From positions 3,507,001 through 3,571,000 of the forward strand of contig CM074758.1 of the NCBI GenBank assembly GCA_037355855.1: a DNA stretch of 64,000 bases. The letters are read 5' to 3'. Below, in pieces: positions 53,497-64,000 of this stretch. The DNA comes from Pseudo-nitzschia pungens. Lineage: Eukaryota; Bacillariophyta; Bacillariophyceae; Bacillariales; Bacillariaceae. Both the position numbers and the translations under genes were made by a program. Under the pieces are notes generated by a model that saw nothing but the letters and a program-made list of their open reading frames with translations, was not told the DNA's origin and did no database searches. How positions within the stretch are numbered: the first letter of the stretch is position 1; every line of letters begins with the position of its first letter.

Positions 53497-54543
53497 AGGG
53501 AGCCACACAAGTTCCCCATCGATGTTCCGTTCTGTTCTTCCACCATGATTGGCATGGTATTCTTCAATCGCCGCATTGATATGGGCTTGGAAGGTCTCGT
53601 TGCTTCCGGGAATCATGAGGGCCTGAGTGTGAGCATGGAAGGACTCAGTTGGTTGGTTGCTGCCGGAGCCCTTGTTGTAGTTCTTGGAAAACCGGTTCTT
53701 TGGGCACTCAGACCAATCATGATTATGGCCTGGGATTCGACAGGGGTTGGATTTCTTTTTGTTGTTGTTGTTGGACCCTTTGTGGTTCGAATGGGAGTTG
53801 CGCTTGCGAGAGCTGTTGTTGTTGGTGTTGTTGTTCGAGCGCTTCTGCTGTTTGTTGTTATTTCTGTTGCTTTTCTTGTTGGCTTGACGCTCGTGACAGC
53901 TCATGTAGTCCACGATGTGTCGGACTGTCGTGTCTTCTTAGATTCCACTGTGCATCATGCCATAGCTTTCGATCCATGTGGAGGGAAAGGAATGGAGGAG
54001 GATGGTGAGTTTCTCCACTCTCGAAAGAGGCGCACTGCTTCCTTCTAGTTTTTGAGTGTATTTCATGAGTACAAGAATGCGCTCAGCATGTTCCTTGCAT
54101 GTAACTGATGGCGTCTTTCGGCATTCGTGGCTTCAAAGATAGGTGTGCATGATGTCCCGGGCATCTTTGGCATTGCAGTAGAGCTGAGTGAAGTCAATGA
54201 AGGCTTGCTCATATCCCCCAATTTCATCTTGGGAGTATTGGAATTCTTCGGGATTCAATGGGTCTTTGATCATGTCGTTCCATTTGCTCTGGGCGTCTGT
54301 GGTGAGACAACGTCCGAAGTGGGTTAGGTAGATGTCAATTGGCAATCGAAGGTAGCTGGCAGCATTCCTGAATGACTCTTCCACAAAGAGCAGTTCTTCC
54401 AGGCCTCCTGTCTCTGTGAACAGAGGGACTTTCATGCTGTCGGTTCGCTCCTCATCGACGTTGTACAGGGTGAAGAGCTTGGGCTTGGTCCGATCGAACG
54501 AGCTCTTGTAAGTAATAGGGGGCTCTCTGTAGATGCCGGACAT
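53494..54543 (-). pseudogene. Gyp-2 gag with two nonsense codons
   Basis: ATG 54543 (MSGIYREPPITYKSSFDRTK). It is in one frame throughout, with two stops: UGA at 54133-54135 in HTYL-stop-SHECRKT, where Gyp-1 has CGA (HTYLRSAECRKT), and UAA near 53938-53940 in MMHSGI-stop-EDTT, where Gyp-1 has a Gln codon. Both fit C-to-T changes on the coding strand. The C-x4-H-x-H-x4-C finger (CRIPGHNHDWSEC) and the GELVWLP-UGA ending are kept. Confidence 0.85.
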
Positions 54544-54663
54544 GTTGCTTGTTGGAGATACAAGGTGCCTCTGTTGTTGAGGGTAAGGGTTGTTTATTCG
54601 ATTGTTTTTGTTTCAGTACTGAATTCTATTGTTTCTACTGTAAAGCACAAACAGTAATTACTG

Positions 54664-54985
54664 TGTTACGGTCTAGAGTAGAATTTCGGAGTGGTATGAA
54701 AATTGTGAATGTTTAGATACTTTACGAGATGTTGTTAAGCGAATTGAAAATAGAAACATATAAAATTTCGAGGTCGCGAGCATAGCCACACTTTGGCATG
54801 CTCTGCCATAAATGTTGATTCATTGTCGGTTCCCACGATTAGGCATATATCCTAATCTGGGACTCGACCATAATAGTTCGAATACATATTGAAATGTATT
54901 CATGACTGAATATATAATATTCGATTCCCATATGGGATTCGATTAATTATTCAATCGTGACTGCTAGCTGCGCTAGCCCGTCACA
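54664..54985 (-). repeat. Gyp-2 5' LTR
   Basis: 322 bp, same as 49236-49557 by eye. The CAGTAATTACTG palindrome abuts it at 54652-54663. Confidence 0.93.
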
Positions 54986-54990
54986 GTTGT

Positions 54991-55734
54991 TTCTCTCTTT
55001 AGTTCCTGGGAATCCTGTGGTTCCCCGGAGTTGTTTCTGTTTTTATTTTGTGGGATTCGATTCCCGTGGTTCTCCGGCGTTGCTTCTGTGTTAAGCATTC
55101 ACCGGGCCGGTCCCACTTCCCGTTGTCCCGTGGGATTAGTGGTGTTTGGGTATTCATTATATACCTTTCCGGATATCCGTATATTACGGTTTTGGTTGGC
55201 ATACACTTTTCGGTCTGTCCATCCACTCAGCGTTGGTCCAATTAGTCCACTCACTGGATTAGTGTCACTTTTTCAGTGTGTATTTTTGAATTTTTCGATT
55301 ATTTCCTCTTGTCGACCATGGTCCTGTTTAGGTACTTAGGTGTCTCTGTTGCTGCTGTTGCTCCATCTAATGGCGCTAACAGTTGCTGGGGTCGGTCTTC
55401 CTGGTGCTGCAGACACCGGATATCCTTCTCCCTGTTTTGCTTCTCTGCGCCTCCATTTTTGGCAGTCTTTCGGTCTCGTCGGTCCTTTTTGATCGATCGT
55501 TCCCTTCCTGCTCATGGTCATCAGCGCTCAGCTTGATTTTAAAATCATGCCATACCCCGGGTCTACTAGTGATTAGAATAGTAGTGATATGCAAATTGTG
55601 AGCTCTATTGGTTAGTCTATTTGCTACAGTTCTAAGAGCTCTCCAGATCGGCGATTCTATCGGCTCGCCGATTGTTTTTATCCTTATCCTTAATCCAGTC
55701 CCGTGTGTACTCGTGACTGTATTTTGGTGTACGG
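54991..55734 (-). other. LTR-X leader and probable 5' LTR
   Basis: Non-coding on both strands. On the minus strand it probably starts TGCCGTACACC (55734), where LINE copy F sequence stops. It contains GTGGGATTCGATTCCCGTGG-like words and GCCGATAGAATCGGCGA (about 55652). The second LTR is not in the window, so the LTR end is not defined. Confidence 0.5.
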
Positions 55735-58700
55735 CAGCTGTAGCCCAACGTCTGGGGGAGCGCTTGCTTCCAATGTGGGAGTAGTAGTCAGCCTGGATTT
55801 GATACCAGCGAGGAGACCACCTACCAAGGAGCCAGTTGTGCCAACCAATTGTCCTCTGTGCCCTGACAGCCAAAGCAATTGCAAGGGAGTAAGATGAGGG
55901 ACAGATGCTCTGGCCCTTCCCAACCCTGGTGAGAAGATCCACAATGGCAGCAACCAATGATGGATCAGTTTGTTCAACTTCAAGCCTTTTCTGCAGGGGT
56001 CCCTTGAAGGCAGACACACTATGCGTGACAGACCCAGGGTCCTTGCAGGAGAGCACATGAGAAACCTTCTCGTTGTCTGCATCACACAATGGGCACCTGG
56101 AGTGATCCTGATACTGGTAGTGAAGTAGTTGGTTGCCAACACCAATACTGCCAGAAGCAAGCTTGACAAACCACCTTTGCATGCCAGGAGGGAGACGTTT
56201 GAAAGCAGACTGATGGGCACACCAATGGATAGAACTGAAAACAGGTTGTGGAATGGGGATATCATGGTGGGTCTGCCAGTATTGGAGAAGAGGAGGACCA
56301 GAAATAGCAACATGCAAAGCATTCTGATCAAACCTTGAGCACTTGCATCCATTGAGAGAAAAAGCCCAAGGCTCAAAAACAAGCCTGGGGTAGTGATGGG
56401 CAGAAGCTCTATGGACAGAGAGAAATGCCTTTGCCATGCTGTCAACCTGATGATTGCGAAGTGCCCACCAATCAAGAAAGATTCCAGCTTGATGTCCCTG
56501 AACCCACTGAAAGTGCACAGAGATTGGCAGGGCAGAAATCATGTTTCTGATGACATAGACATAATCAAAAGACTTCTGGAAAATAACCAAAGGCCAAGAT
56601 CCCTGAGCCTGTTTGAGAGCTGTGTCACCATCCAGGGCAATGGTGATAGAGCCAGAAGCAATATCAAAAAGACTCACCAGAGCAGTGCAACAGGTGAGAA
56701 CCCCAATGATTCCTGCCAGTTCACTCCTGTAGGATGACTGATCCTCAGGGGACCCACTAACAAGATTACAGCCAGTGAGGAACAATGAGGTAGTCTTGGT
56801 AGTGGTATTGGGTGACAGGAGGAAGGCAGAAGTGCCTCTGAGAAGATCCGGATCAAAAGAACCATCACAGACAGCGCTGGCAGTATCACTCTGAATAGCC
56901 TCAACAAGGTGCTGACAGCCAGCCTGTGGTAGGGAATATTTGTGGAGAAGTACTCTTGGAGACTCACAGAGTGCATCAAAGGCATCTGCAGGGGAGGCTG
57001 GAAGAGAATCATATGGATTGTACTCCAGAGGATCCATGTCAGGAGGTTCAGAAGCAAAGGCAGAGGACCCAACCACACGTACAACTTGGCCACAGATAAC
57101 AGGGCAGACAAGCACATCAGCACAGGCTGGTTTATCAGAAATGATTCCAGAAGTGATTCTGTATCTGCCCCTGCCCTGGGAAGTGCCCACATTCCAACCA
57201 GCAGAAGTTTTGGAGAAAAATCTGTTGGTGGATGGAGACAAAAACCAAGGCCAAAGAGAAGCTGTCTGGGCAGAGAGCCAATGCCCAAGGTGAAAAGAAG
57301 GAGCCAATGCCCTGTCTGCAGGGGGGGGGCAAGGGGGAAGAAAACAGGTCTGAAGCGCCTTGACCCATATGTGCTGAGCTGCTGGAGGCCAAGACGGAGG
57401 ACATCTAGGCCAGTCAAGATGATCCCTCAAGTGGTTGGAGGATGTCAGCTGGAAAGCCATGGGGGTAAGCCTTGTCCCATCTGGAGTACAAATATCAGCA
57501 AGGGAAATAGCCTTGAGGGACATTCGAATGTGATTCAAGAGGGACAAGTCAGCACCTCTGAAGCCAGCGTTGACAAAGGCTTGCATGAGATAACAGTCAT
57601 TGGAACGTAGCAGAGGAAGATCTGGGAAGTCTTCAACCAAGCTCACAGGGTGAACAGAGAAAAACTTCCACACATGTTTGTACCAGCAAGGAGTGACGTA
57701 TGAAGCAAAGGGCTGATAGGGTGTGACACCAAGGTGAAGAGGGAACCCAAGTTCAAGCCTGAGAGCTTCAGCAGTTAGCCTGAGAATCCTACCAGTTTGT
57801 GAGGACCTGACAGATTCCTGAAAGAGAGTGGCAATATGGCTGAACTCTTGGAGAAGGTATGGATGGATGAAACCAAAGCCTTGATAAAGGGAGGGACCAA
57901 AGAATACATGTCTAGGAAATGTCCGCGACATCCCTGCTTTGTTCAGCACTGGAACAAGGGCTGGGTGAATAATCTTTGTCCAGGTAGCCTCATCAAGTTG
58001 GGTAACAGGCATGGGATATTCAACAGACTTCATGAAAGAATACTTGAAGGTGTAGAGGGAAGCCCTCTTCTCACACTTGGAAGCCTTGAGTTGAGACCCA
58101 AAAGACTGAGACTGGGACTTCATGTGAGCAATCTGTGCTGCCTCATTGCCATCCATGGAGATAAAGACCCCAAGGGTCTTGTCAGCATGGTCAACTTCAA
58201 AACGATCCAGGGTAGCTCGATTGCCATTCTTGTCAGCAACAGAGAAGTCACCAGGCATGTCAGCAATTGAGCGGTAGTCCCAACCGGATCCATTCCATTT
58301 GAAATCAATCAAATAACAGAAGGATTTGGCAGGTTCAATAGCACCTCCAGTGGCAATAATGCCACCAGCCCATCTGTCAAGAGCTTCCTGAAAGTCAACA
58401 GCCAATTCCTCACCAGATGTTGAGGAATCAGAACCAGCACAAAACAAATCTGTGTCATCCACAAAAGCAAAACCCACAAGAGAAACCAGCTGCAGTGACA
58501 AAGAAGTGATAAGATGGACACCATGCCCAGCCTGTTGCATCATTCGGAAGACAATTGTGGACACCAAAGCCCAAAGAGTTGGACCAATACCATTGCCTTG
58601 GCCACAACCACTGAGAGGAACAGGTTCATCACCATACACAGGGCCTGACCGACCAAAACCAGTTTTGATATGGTGCTTGGCATGTTGCAGAGTAGACAGG

Positions 58701-59092
58701 AGAACCTCACACACATGTGCAGGAACCCCAAAGCTCTGGAGAGTGAGACCTGCAATCGGATGAGATATCCTATCATAACAGCCCTTGGCATCATTCATAG
58801 CAACAGCACCGGATCTGCGCTTCTGCCGCAACACGTCACAAATGAGCTTCTTGTTCAGGCAGGTGTTGATGGCCTTGTGGTGTTTCCTGCTACCATGTTG
58901 ATCAGCAGCCACTGCATTGGCACGTTCAGCATGGGCAAGAATGCGTCGGCAAATCATCTTGTTGTTGATCTGGAACTCAGGAGACATCAACTGGATAAGC
59001 CTCATCTTATCCACTCTATATTCACCAGGTTTCTTGAAGATCTCAACATCAGTGATGACCTGCCAAGCAGAAGGAGAGAAGCCAACAATCAA
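55735..59092 (-). pseudogene. LINE ORF2, RT plus RNase H (copy F)
   Basis: The longest unbroken RT-to-RNase H reading in the window (~1,119 codons). RT motifs: VAMNDAKGCYDRISH, PLSGCGQGNGIGP, FAFVDDTDLFCAG. The thumb/connection follows (the part missing from copies C and D, including SVHPVSLVEDFPDLPLLRSNDCYLMQAF). RNase H: AVCDGSFDPD, SYRSELAG, ALDGDTAL, HQVDSMAK. Then CPLCDADNEKVSHVLSC. The frame breaks at ~59095 through a 2-base loss. The last ~120 codons of the open frame (55734-55376) are LTR-X sequence. Confidence 0.85.
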
Positions 59093-59236
59093 TGGGATGG
59101 ATCAGGAGAGTGTCAAACTTGTTCAACTGTGGATCAAGGGCAAAAGCCTTGTGATGTGCAAAGCTCAAACAAGAAGGTTCACTGGCTGTGCGTTCCCTCT
59201 GGCATTTCCAGGCAGCAGCATTGTCAGCTGGACACA
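55735..59236 (-). mobile_element. LINE copy F, RT and RNase H segment
   Basis: Minus strand from VCPADNAAAW (about 59232) through RT and RNase H to RWATA at 55735, where LTR-X begins. 3'UTR is missing. It is probably one element with 61881-63445 (ORF1 and start of ORF2): the two parts are in the same orientation and order, with ~1.9 kb of ORF2 lost where LINE copy G inserted. Confidence 0.75.
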
Positions 59237-59239
59237 CTT

Positions 59240-61582
59240 CACCTTGGTGTCACACCCTATCATCCTTTTGCTTCATACGTCACTCCTTGCTGGTACAAAC
59301 ATGTGTGGAAGTTTTTCTCTGTTCACCCTGTGAGCTTGGTTGAAGACTTCCCAGATCTTCCTCTGCTACGTTCCAATGACTGTTATCTCATGCAAGCCTT
59401 TGTCAACGCTGGCTTCAGAGGTGCTGACTTGTCCCTCTTGAATCACATTCGAATGTCCCTCAAGGCTATTTCCCTTGCTGATATTTGTACTCCAGATGGG
59501 ACAAGGCTTACCCCCATGGCTTTCCAGCTGACATCCTCTAATCACTTGAGGGATCATCTTGACTGGCCTAGATGCCCTCCATCTTGGCCTCCAGCAGCTC
59601 AGCACTTATGGACCAAGGCTCTTCAGACCTGTTTTCTTCCCCCCTGTCCACCCCCTGCAGCCAGGGCACTGGCTCCTTCTTTTCAACTTGGGCCTTGGCT
59701 CTCTCCCCAGACAGCTTCTCTTTGGCCTTGGTTTTTGTCTCCATCCACCAACAGAATATTCTTCAAAACTTCTACTGGCTGGATTGTGAGCACCTCCCAG
59801 GGCAGGGGCAGATACAGGATCACTTCTGAAATCATTTCTGACAAACCAGCATGTGCTATTGAGCTTGTCTGCCCTGTTATTTGCGGCCAAGTTGTACGTG
59901 TGGTTGGGTCCTCTGCCTTTGCTTCTGAACCTCCTGACATGGATCCTCTGGAGTACAATCCATATGATTCTCTTCCAGCCTCCCCTGCAGATGCCTTTGA
60001 TGCACTCTGTGAGTCTCCAAGAGTACTTCTCCACAAATATTCCCTACCACAGGCTGGCTGTCAGCACCTTGTTGAGGCTATTCAGAGTGATACTGCCAGC
60101 GCTGTCTGTGATGGTTCTTTTGATCCGGACCTTCTCAGAGGAACTTCTGCTTTCATTCTGTCACCCAATACCTCCACCAAGTCTGCTTCATTGTTCCTCA
60201 CAGGCTATAATTTTGTCAGTGGGTCCCCTGAGGATCAGTCATCCTACAGGAGTGAACTGGCAGGAATCATTGGGGTTCTCACCTGTTGCACTGCTCTGGT
60301 GAGTCTTTTTGATATTGCCTCTGGCTCTATCACCATTGCCCTGGATGGTGACACAGCTCTCAAACAGGCTCAGGGATCTTGGCCTTTGGTTATTTCCCAG
60401 AAGTCTTTTGATTATGTTTATGTCATCAGAAACATGATTTCTGCCCTGCCAATCTCTGTGCACTTTCAGTGGGTTCAGGGACATCAAGCTGGAATCTTTC
60501 TTGATTGGTGGGCACTTCGCAATCATCAGGTTGACAGCATGGCAAAGGCATTTCTCTCTGTCCATAGAGCTTCTGCCCATCACTATCCCAGACTTGTGTT
60601 TGAGCCTTGGGCTTTTTCCCTCAATGGTTGCAAGTGTTCAAGGTTTGATCAGAATGCTTTGCATGTTGCCATTTCGGGTCCTCCTCTTCTCCAATACTGG
60701 CAGACCCACCACGATATTCCCATTCCACAACCTGTTTTGAGTTCCATCCATTGGTGTGCCCATCAGTCTGCTTTCAAGCGTCTCCCTCCTGGCATGCAAA
60801 GGTGGTTTGTCAAGTTTGCGTCTGGCAGTATTGGTGTTGGCAACCAACTACTTCACTACCAGTATCAGGATCACTCCAGGTGCCCATTGTGTGATGCAGA
60901 CAACGAGAAGGTTTCTCATGTTCTCTCCTGCAAGGACCCTGGGGCTGTCATGCATAGTGTGTCTGCCTTTAAGGGACCACTACAGCAGCGGCTTGAAGTT
61001 GAACAAACTGATCCATCATTGGTTGTTGCCATTGTGGATCTTCTCACCAGAGTTCGGAAGGGCCAGCGAATTTATCCATCATCCTACTCCCCTGCAATTG
61101 CTTCTGCTGTCAGGGCACAGAGGACAATTGGTTGGCACAACTGGCTCCTTGGTAGGTGGTCTCCTCGCTGGTACCAAATCCAGGCTGACTACTACTCCCA
61201 CATTGGAAGCAAGCGCTCTCCCAAACGTTGGGCTACAGCTATCATCCATCAGTTCTTTCTTACCTCCTGGGATCTTTGGACCTATAGGAATGAACGACTC
61301 CATGGTCCTGGGGGAACACTTGATGCTGAACAACACCAATCTCTTGATGCTTCCATCTCCTCTGAATTGGCCATTGGTGCAGCTGGTGCACTTCCCCAGT
61401 CACACTCCCTTTTACAAACCCCTTTCCACGTCCTACAAGGTTACACCCTGACTGCCAAGAGGCAGTGGCTTGCAACCACCCACCTTGCCAGGAAGCAGTA
61501 TGCAGCGCCTGTCCAACCTGTGCAGCCATATCAACGAGAGGCTGCTCTCCTCAGAGCCTGGCTTACTGGACCTCAGGGTTGA
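59240..61582 (+). pseudogene. LINE ORF2 C-terminal half (copy G)
   Basis: Open from LGVTPYHPFASYV to LLRAWLTGPQG-stop. Connection, RNase H (four acidic positions present) and the CPLC-x8-H-x3-C motif. The final residues QG extend two codons past the copy C and D stop (TAG read as CAG here). The open frame extends left to 58670, but that part is the antisense of copy F. Confidence 0.82.
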
Positions 61583-61880
61583 TTACACTTTGTACCTTGG
61601 TTTTGTCTTCTGTTCCTGTTTCTCATCCTGTCATTTACCTTTTGATACTGGATCTTATCCCAATATATCCATTCCCATCTCCCTTTCTCTCAAGTCCCTA
61701 TTTTGTGGGACTTGTTTGTCTTTTTCCCTGCTTGATGTTCAAGGTTTGTTTGAAAATTTGTCGTTCTACCACTTGGGGTCCTGACTCTATGATGGAGGCG
61801 ACGTTAAAGTCTGGTTACAGACTGAGTAATTTAGTTTCACCTTTGGTGATTAAAGTTATTTAAATACGTATATTATTATT
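61583..61880 (+). other. LINE copy G 3'UTR and tail
   Basis: Same hairpin pair and ATACGTATATTATTATT ending as copies A, C and D. Confidence 0.82.
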
Positions 61881-63445
61881 AATTGGACAAAATGAGAAAC
61901 AGGGGAAGAGACGGAGGGGGAAAAGGGAGAAACAGTAGAAGCATTGATGGGATTTGGATTGGAAGGCATCCCATCAAACCTCATACCAGAAAACCTAACC
62001 ATGATCAGAAGGAAACCGAGTCTGTCACACGGAAGAAAGAGTTGCCGGAGCTGATTTGGTAGAGACATTGGCATGGCTCAAATCACTGACACTAGCATCA
62101 TGGCTGGAGGAGAATGCAATAGCAGCAACTCCAACCCTCAAAGCAGAGGCTGCATCTTCCTCACCTCCAGGCAAACCAGAAGGCGGAACAGCAGGAACTG
62201 CAGGTGGGACAGCAGGAGAGGCCACAGGGGAGGCACCAGCCATGGCAGTATCGGGAGGGTCACCCCCGGGAGAAACATCACCTGCAGGCGGTACAGCCTG
62301 GACAGCAGTGAGGTTGGAAGTGCCTGTAGCTAAGGTATCCATGGATTGGGCATCATCAAAGCCACCACCACCACTGTCAGCACGGGCTTGGAGGTTGAAG
62401 TGCAAATCCAGATCAAAGGTGAGGTCTGGAGCAAGGTGAACGGACAAGTCATCATCAACAAGCTCCCAATCTCTTGCATCCCCATCACCAAAAAAGGGAA
62501 GAGAGTCATCCTGCATTGGATCTGCAGCCGGTGCAGTTTCCACGACACAGTTGGCAGCAGCATCCCAATGGTAAGCCTCCATTTCAGTCAAGCACTCAGA
62601 AGAGAACCACTGGCGAACACAGGAACCATACTGAGCCTCCAGAAAAATAGGCAGGAAAGACAACATGGCCATGGCTTCAGCCTTGGTAGTGATGTTGTAC
62701 AAAGCAAGGATCTCGCCCTGGTATGGACTAGTATCAACAGAAAGAAAGAGAGGCCATGACCAATTGTCACGAGTTCTAATGCCCATGAGCACACTACGCA
62801 GGGTCTTCAAACCCAGCCCTTGTCCCAAATCAACAGGAAGATCAAGATCCACGACTCCCAGAACAGGAGCAGTTTCATGACTCTCAATAAATTTGGCTTG
62901 GCGGTGCTTGGCTTGGCGAACAGTCTTGAGCTTAGAAGGGGGGAGGGGCCTGTCAGAAGGATTGGTAGCTGTCTCAATAAACTTGTAGAATTTACCATCA
63001 GAGAGAGAGGCAATGTCTGAAGGTTTGCAACGGTTGAACTGGGCTTTGAGGAGCTTAACAGTGTGGGCGCCCTTTGTAGCATCACATAAAACATGAGCAG
63101 CCAGAACCGGATTGGGATCAGGAGTTCTGGAGTTGTCAAGGCTGATATTCTTCCTGATAACAGCAATAGGACAGGCCTGAAACCTGGGATGAGTCTGAAG
63201 CAATTCGTTGTAGTGGTCAAGATCAAAACTCTGCATGTAGGATCCAAGGAGAAAACCACAGGTGACAATAACTGGGGCCTGAATGTGGTCAAACTTCAGG
63301 TCCATGTCACCATCCCTGAGCCTCTGGAGCAAGGGTACAGACAATAGAATCTCCAAGGAAACACTATGCCCCACAAAGAACCGTAAGTGAGGAGCAGTTC
63401 TGCTGCGAAGCCAGAGCTGAGCAACATACAATTCCAAGGTTTTCC
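61881..63445 (-). mobile_element. LINE copy F, ORF1 segment and ORF2 start
   Basis: Minus-strand ORF1 from KTLELYVAQLW (63440) to the overlap with ORF2. The ORF2 start (ATG 62002) is then cut after SSPVSHFVQL by the tail of copy G. At 63444-63445 it joins head-to-head to the monomer array. Confidence 0.8.
61995..63440 (-). pseudogene. LINE ORF1, 3' half (copy F)
   Basis: 5'-truncated, then open to a UGA at 62025-62027 (ATLSSV-stop-QTRFPSDHG) where copies C and E have CGA (SSVRQTRF or STVRQTRF), a C-to-T change. AQFNRCKPSD is intact here. The Pro/Ala repeat region is shorter than in C and E. It overlaps the ORF2 ATG by ATGGTTAG (62002-61995). Confidence 0.8.
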
Positions 63446-64000
63446 ATCCAAGCGGCGCGTCTGCTGTTGCACCAACACCCCACAGGTTGCTTTTCAGCTG
63501 TTGCTTTGCACTCAACCGGTGCTTCTCCTGCCCCGGCCTGTGCTCTCAACCGGTGCTTCTCCTGCCCCGGCCTTTGCTCTCAACCGGTGCTTCTCCTGCC
63601 CTGGCCTTTGTCATCACCTGGCACTTTTCATCCCAGAGGCGTGTCTGCTGTTGCTCCAGCACCCAACAGGTTGCTTTTCAGCTGTTGTTTGCCCTCAACC
63701 GGTGCTTCTCCTGCCCCGGCCATTGTCAGCACCTGGCACTTCTCCATTCAAGCGCGGCTTTTCAGTTGGTGATCCTGCACTCTAATAGATGTTTTCTGCT
63801 GTTGTTTGCCCTCAACCTGTGCTTCTCCTGCCCCGGCCATTGTCATCCCCTGACACTTCTCCATCCAAGCTTGGCGTTTCTGTTGCTGCCCCTGCACTTC
63901 ACTTGCAGTTTTCTGCTGTTGCCCCGGCTGTTGCTATCACCTGGCATCTTTACCTCCAACGCCGCGCCTCTGTTGTTCCTTCTGCCCTCAGCTGGTGTCT
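63444..64000 (+). repeat. LINE copy H: tandem 5' monomers
   Basis: Repeats of a unit beginning CCATCCAAGC-GCG(T)GTCTG-CTGTTGC, with starts near 63444, 63630, 63743, 63860 and 63953. Units are diverged and 95-185 bp long. They match the first ~90 bp of LINE copy E (47299 downward). Within the first unit is a 34-bp minisatellite, three copies of CTCAACCGGTGCTTCTCCTG (63511-63612). The element runs off the window. Confidence 0.65.

Larger units (their letters stand above)
49236..54985 (-). mobile_element. Gyp-2, Ty3/Gypsy retrotransposon with open pol
   Basis: 5,750 bp flanked by GTTGT (49231-49235 and 54986-54990), inside the LTR-X leader. LTRs of 322 bp show no difference by eye. Pol is open. 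gag carries two nonsense codons. The LTR is of the Gyp-3 type, related to but distinct from Gyp-1. Confidence 0.95.
59237..61880 (+). mobile_element. LINE copy G, 5'-truncated
   Basis: Starts at ORF2 residues LGVTPYHPFASYV and runs to the (ATT)n tail at 61880. It lies inside LINE copy F in opposite orientation, with loss of ~1.9 kb of F. Only TGGACA is shared by the two flanks, so a normal target duplication is not evident. Confidence 0.85.

Noticed and set aside
55376..55734. C-terminal 120 codons of the 1,238-codon minus-strand ORF as part of ORF2
   Set aside because: They lie in LTR-X leader sequence, not LINE.
58670..59236. Long plus-strand ORF (58670-61582) as one gene
   Set aside because: The first 570 bases are the antisense of LINE copy F; the frame joins LINE copy G by chance at the inverted junction.
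59200..59260. Twin-priming inversion joining LINE F and G
   Set aside because: F and G overlap over the whole RNase H half, so they cannot be two parts of one RNA copy.
63430..63460. Twin priming at the head-to-head junction of LINE F and the monomer array
   Set aside because: Both sides are 5' regions of separate copies; the CC microhomology suits an independent joining.
1..64000. CRISPR arrays, bacterial operons, tRNA or rRNA genes
   Set aside because: No direct-repeat/spacer pattern, no rRNA-like blocks and no tRNA cloverleaf noticed; the content is eukaryotic retroelements.

Overview
This 64 kb window reads as a repeat-rich region of a eukaryotic nuclear genome, most likely a diatom. 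The evidence is Copia elements whose protease carries the Leu-Asp-Ser-His-Ala-Asp-Thr motif, Gypsy gag proteins with a C-H-H-C zinc finger, a type II membrane sulfotransferase-like gene and a stand-alone isochorismatase-fold hydrolase. No species call is possible from sequence alone. Only about 3.5 kb (13108-16571) looks like host sequence; nearly everything else is nested retrotransposons.

Layout. 1-69: end of an LTR. 70-1769: LINE copy A (3' part of ORF2). 1770-2726 and 12706-13107: LINE copy B, 5'UTR joined to 3'UTR with no coding region, split by a full Copia element, Cop-1 (2727-12701, minus strand). 14250-14867 and 15072-16382: the two convergent host genes. 16592-30930: LINE copy C, flanked by a perfect 20-bp target duplication; it holds a 1.9-kb 5'UTR, ORF1 and a rearranged ORF2, and is split by an intact Gypsy element, Gyp-1 (20650-26460, minus). 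31154-32740: a second Copia gag (Cop-2) split by a solo LTR. 32785-37155: Gyp-3 (plus), degenerate, split by another solo LTR and cut off at its 3' end. 37156-39923 (copy D) and 39924-47299 (copy E): two abutting minus-strand LINEs. 47300-49235 and 54991-55734: the gag/protease end of a third LTR element, LTR-X (minus), split by Gyp-2 (49236-54985, minus). 55735-59236 and 61881-63445: minus-strand LINE copy F, split by plus-strand LINE copy G (59237-61880). 63444-64000: tandem 5' monomers of LINE copy H (plus).

How the parts work. The LINE family encodes ORF1 (Ser/Pro-rich, otherwise unrecognised) and ORF2 (APE-type endonuclease, reverse transcriptase, RNase H, C-terminal CCHC motif). The two overlap by the 8 bases ATGGTTAG. 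The 3'UTR ends in two hairpins and an (ATT)n tail. The Gypsy elements have gag and pol in one frame, separated by a UGA that is present in all three copies, which suggests stop-codon readthrough. Gyp-1 looks intact and recent: no LTR differences were seen by eye, and both ORFs are open. Gyp-2 has equally matching LTRs and an open pol, but two nonsense codons in gag. The other elements are broken.

The most interesting signals are the repeated in-frame UGA at gag/pol boundaries, two UGA-AUG abutments in LTR-X within an identical 12-mer, a LINE 3' hairpin with compensatory changes, hairpin arrays in the LINE 5'UTR, and a monomer array at a LINE 5' end. All calls were made by reading; no alignment or database search was run.
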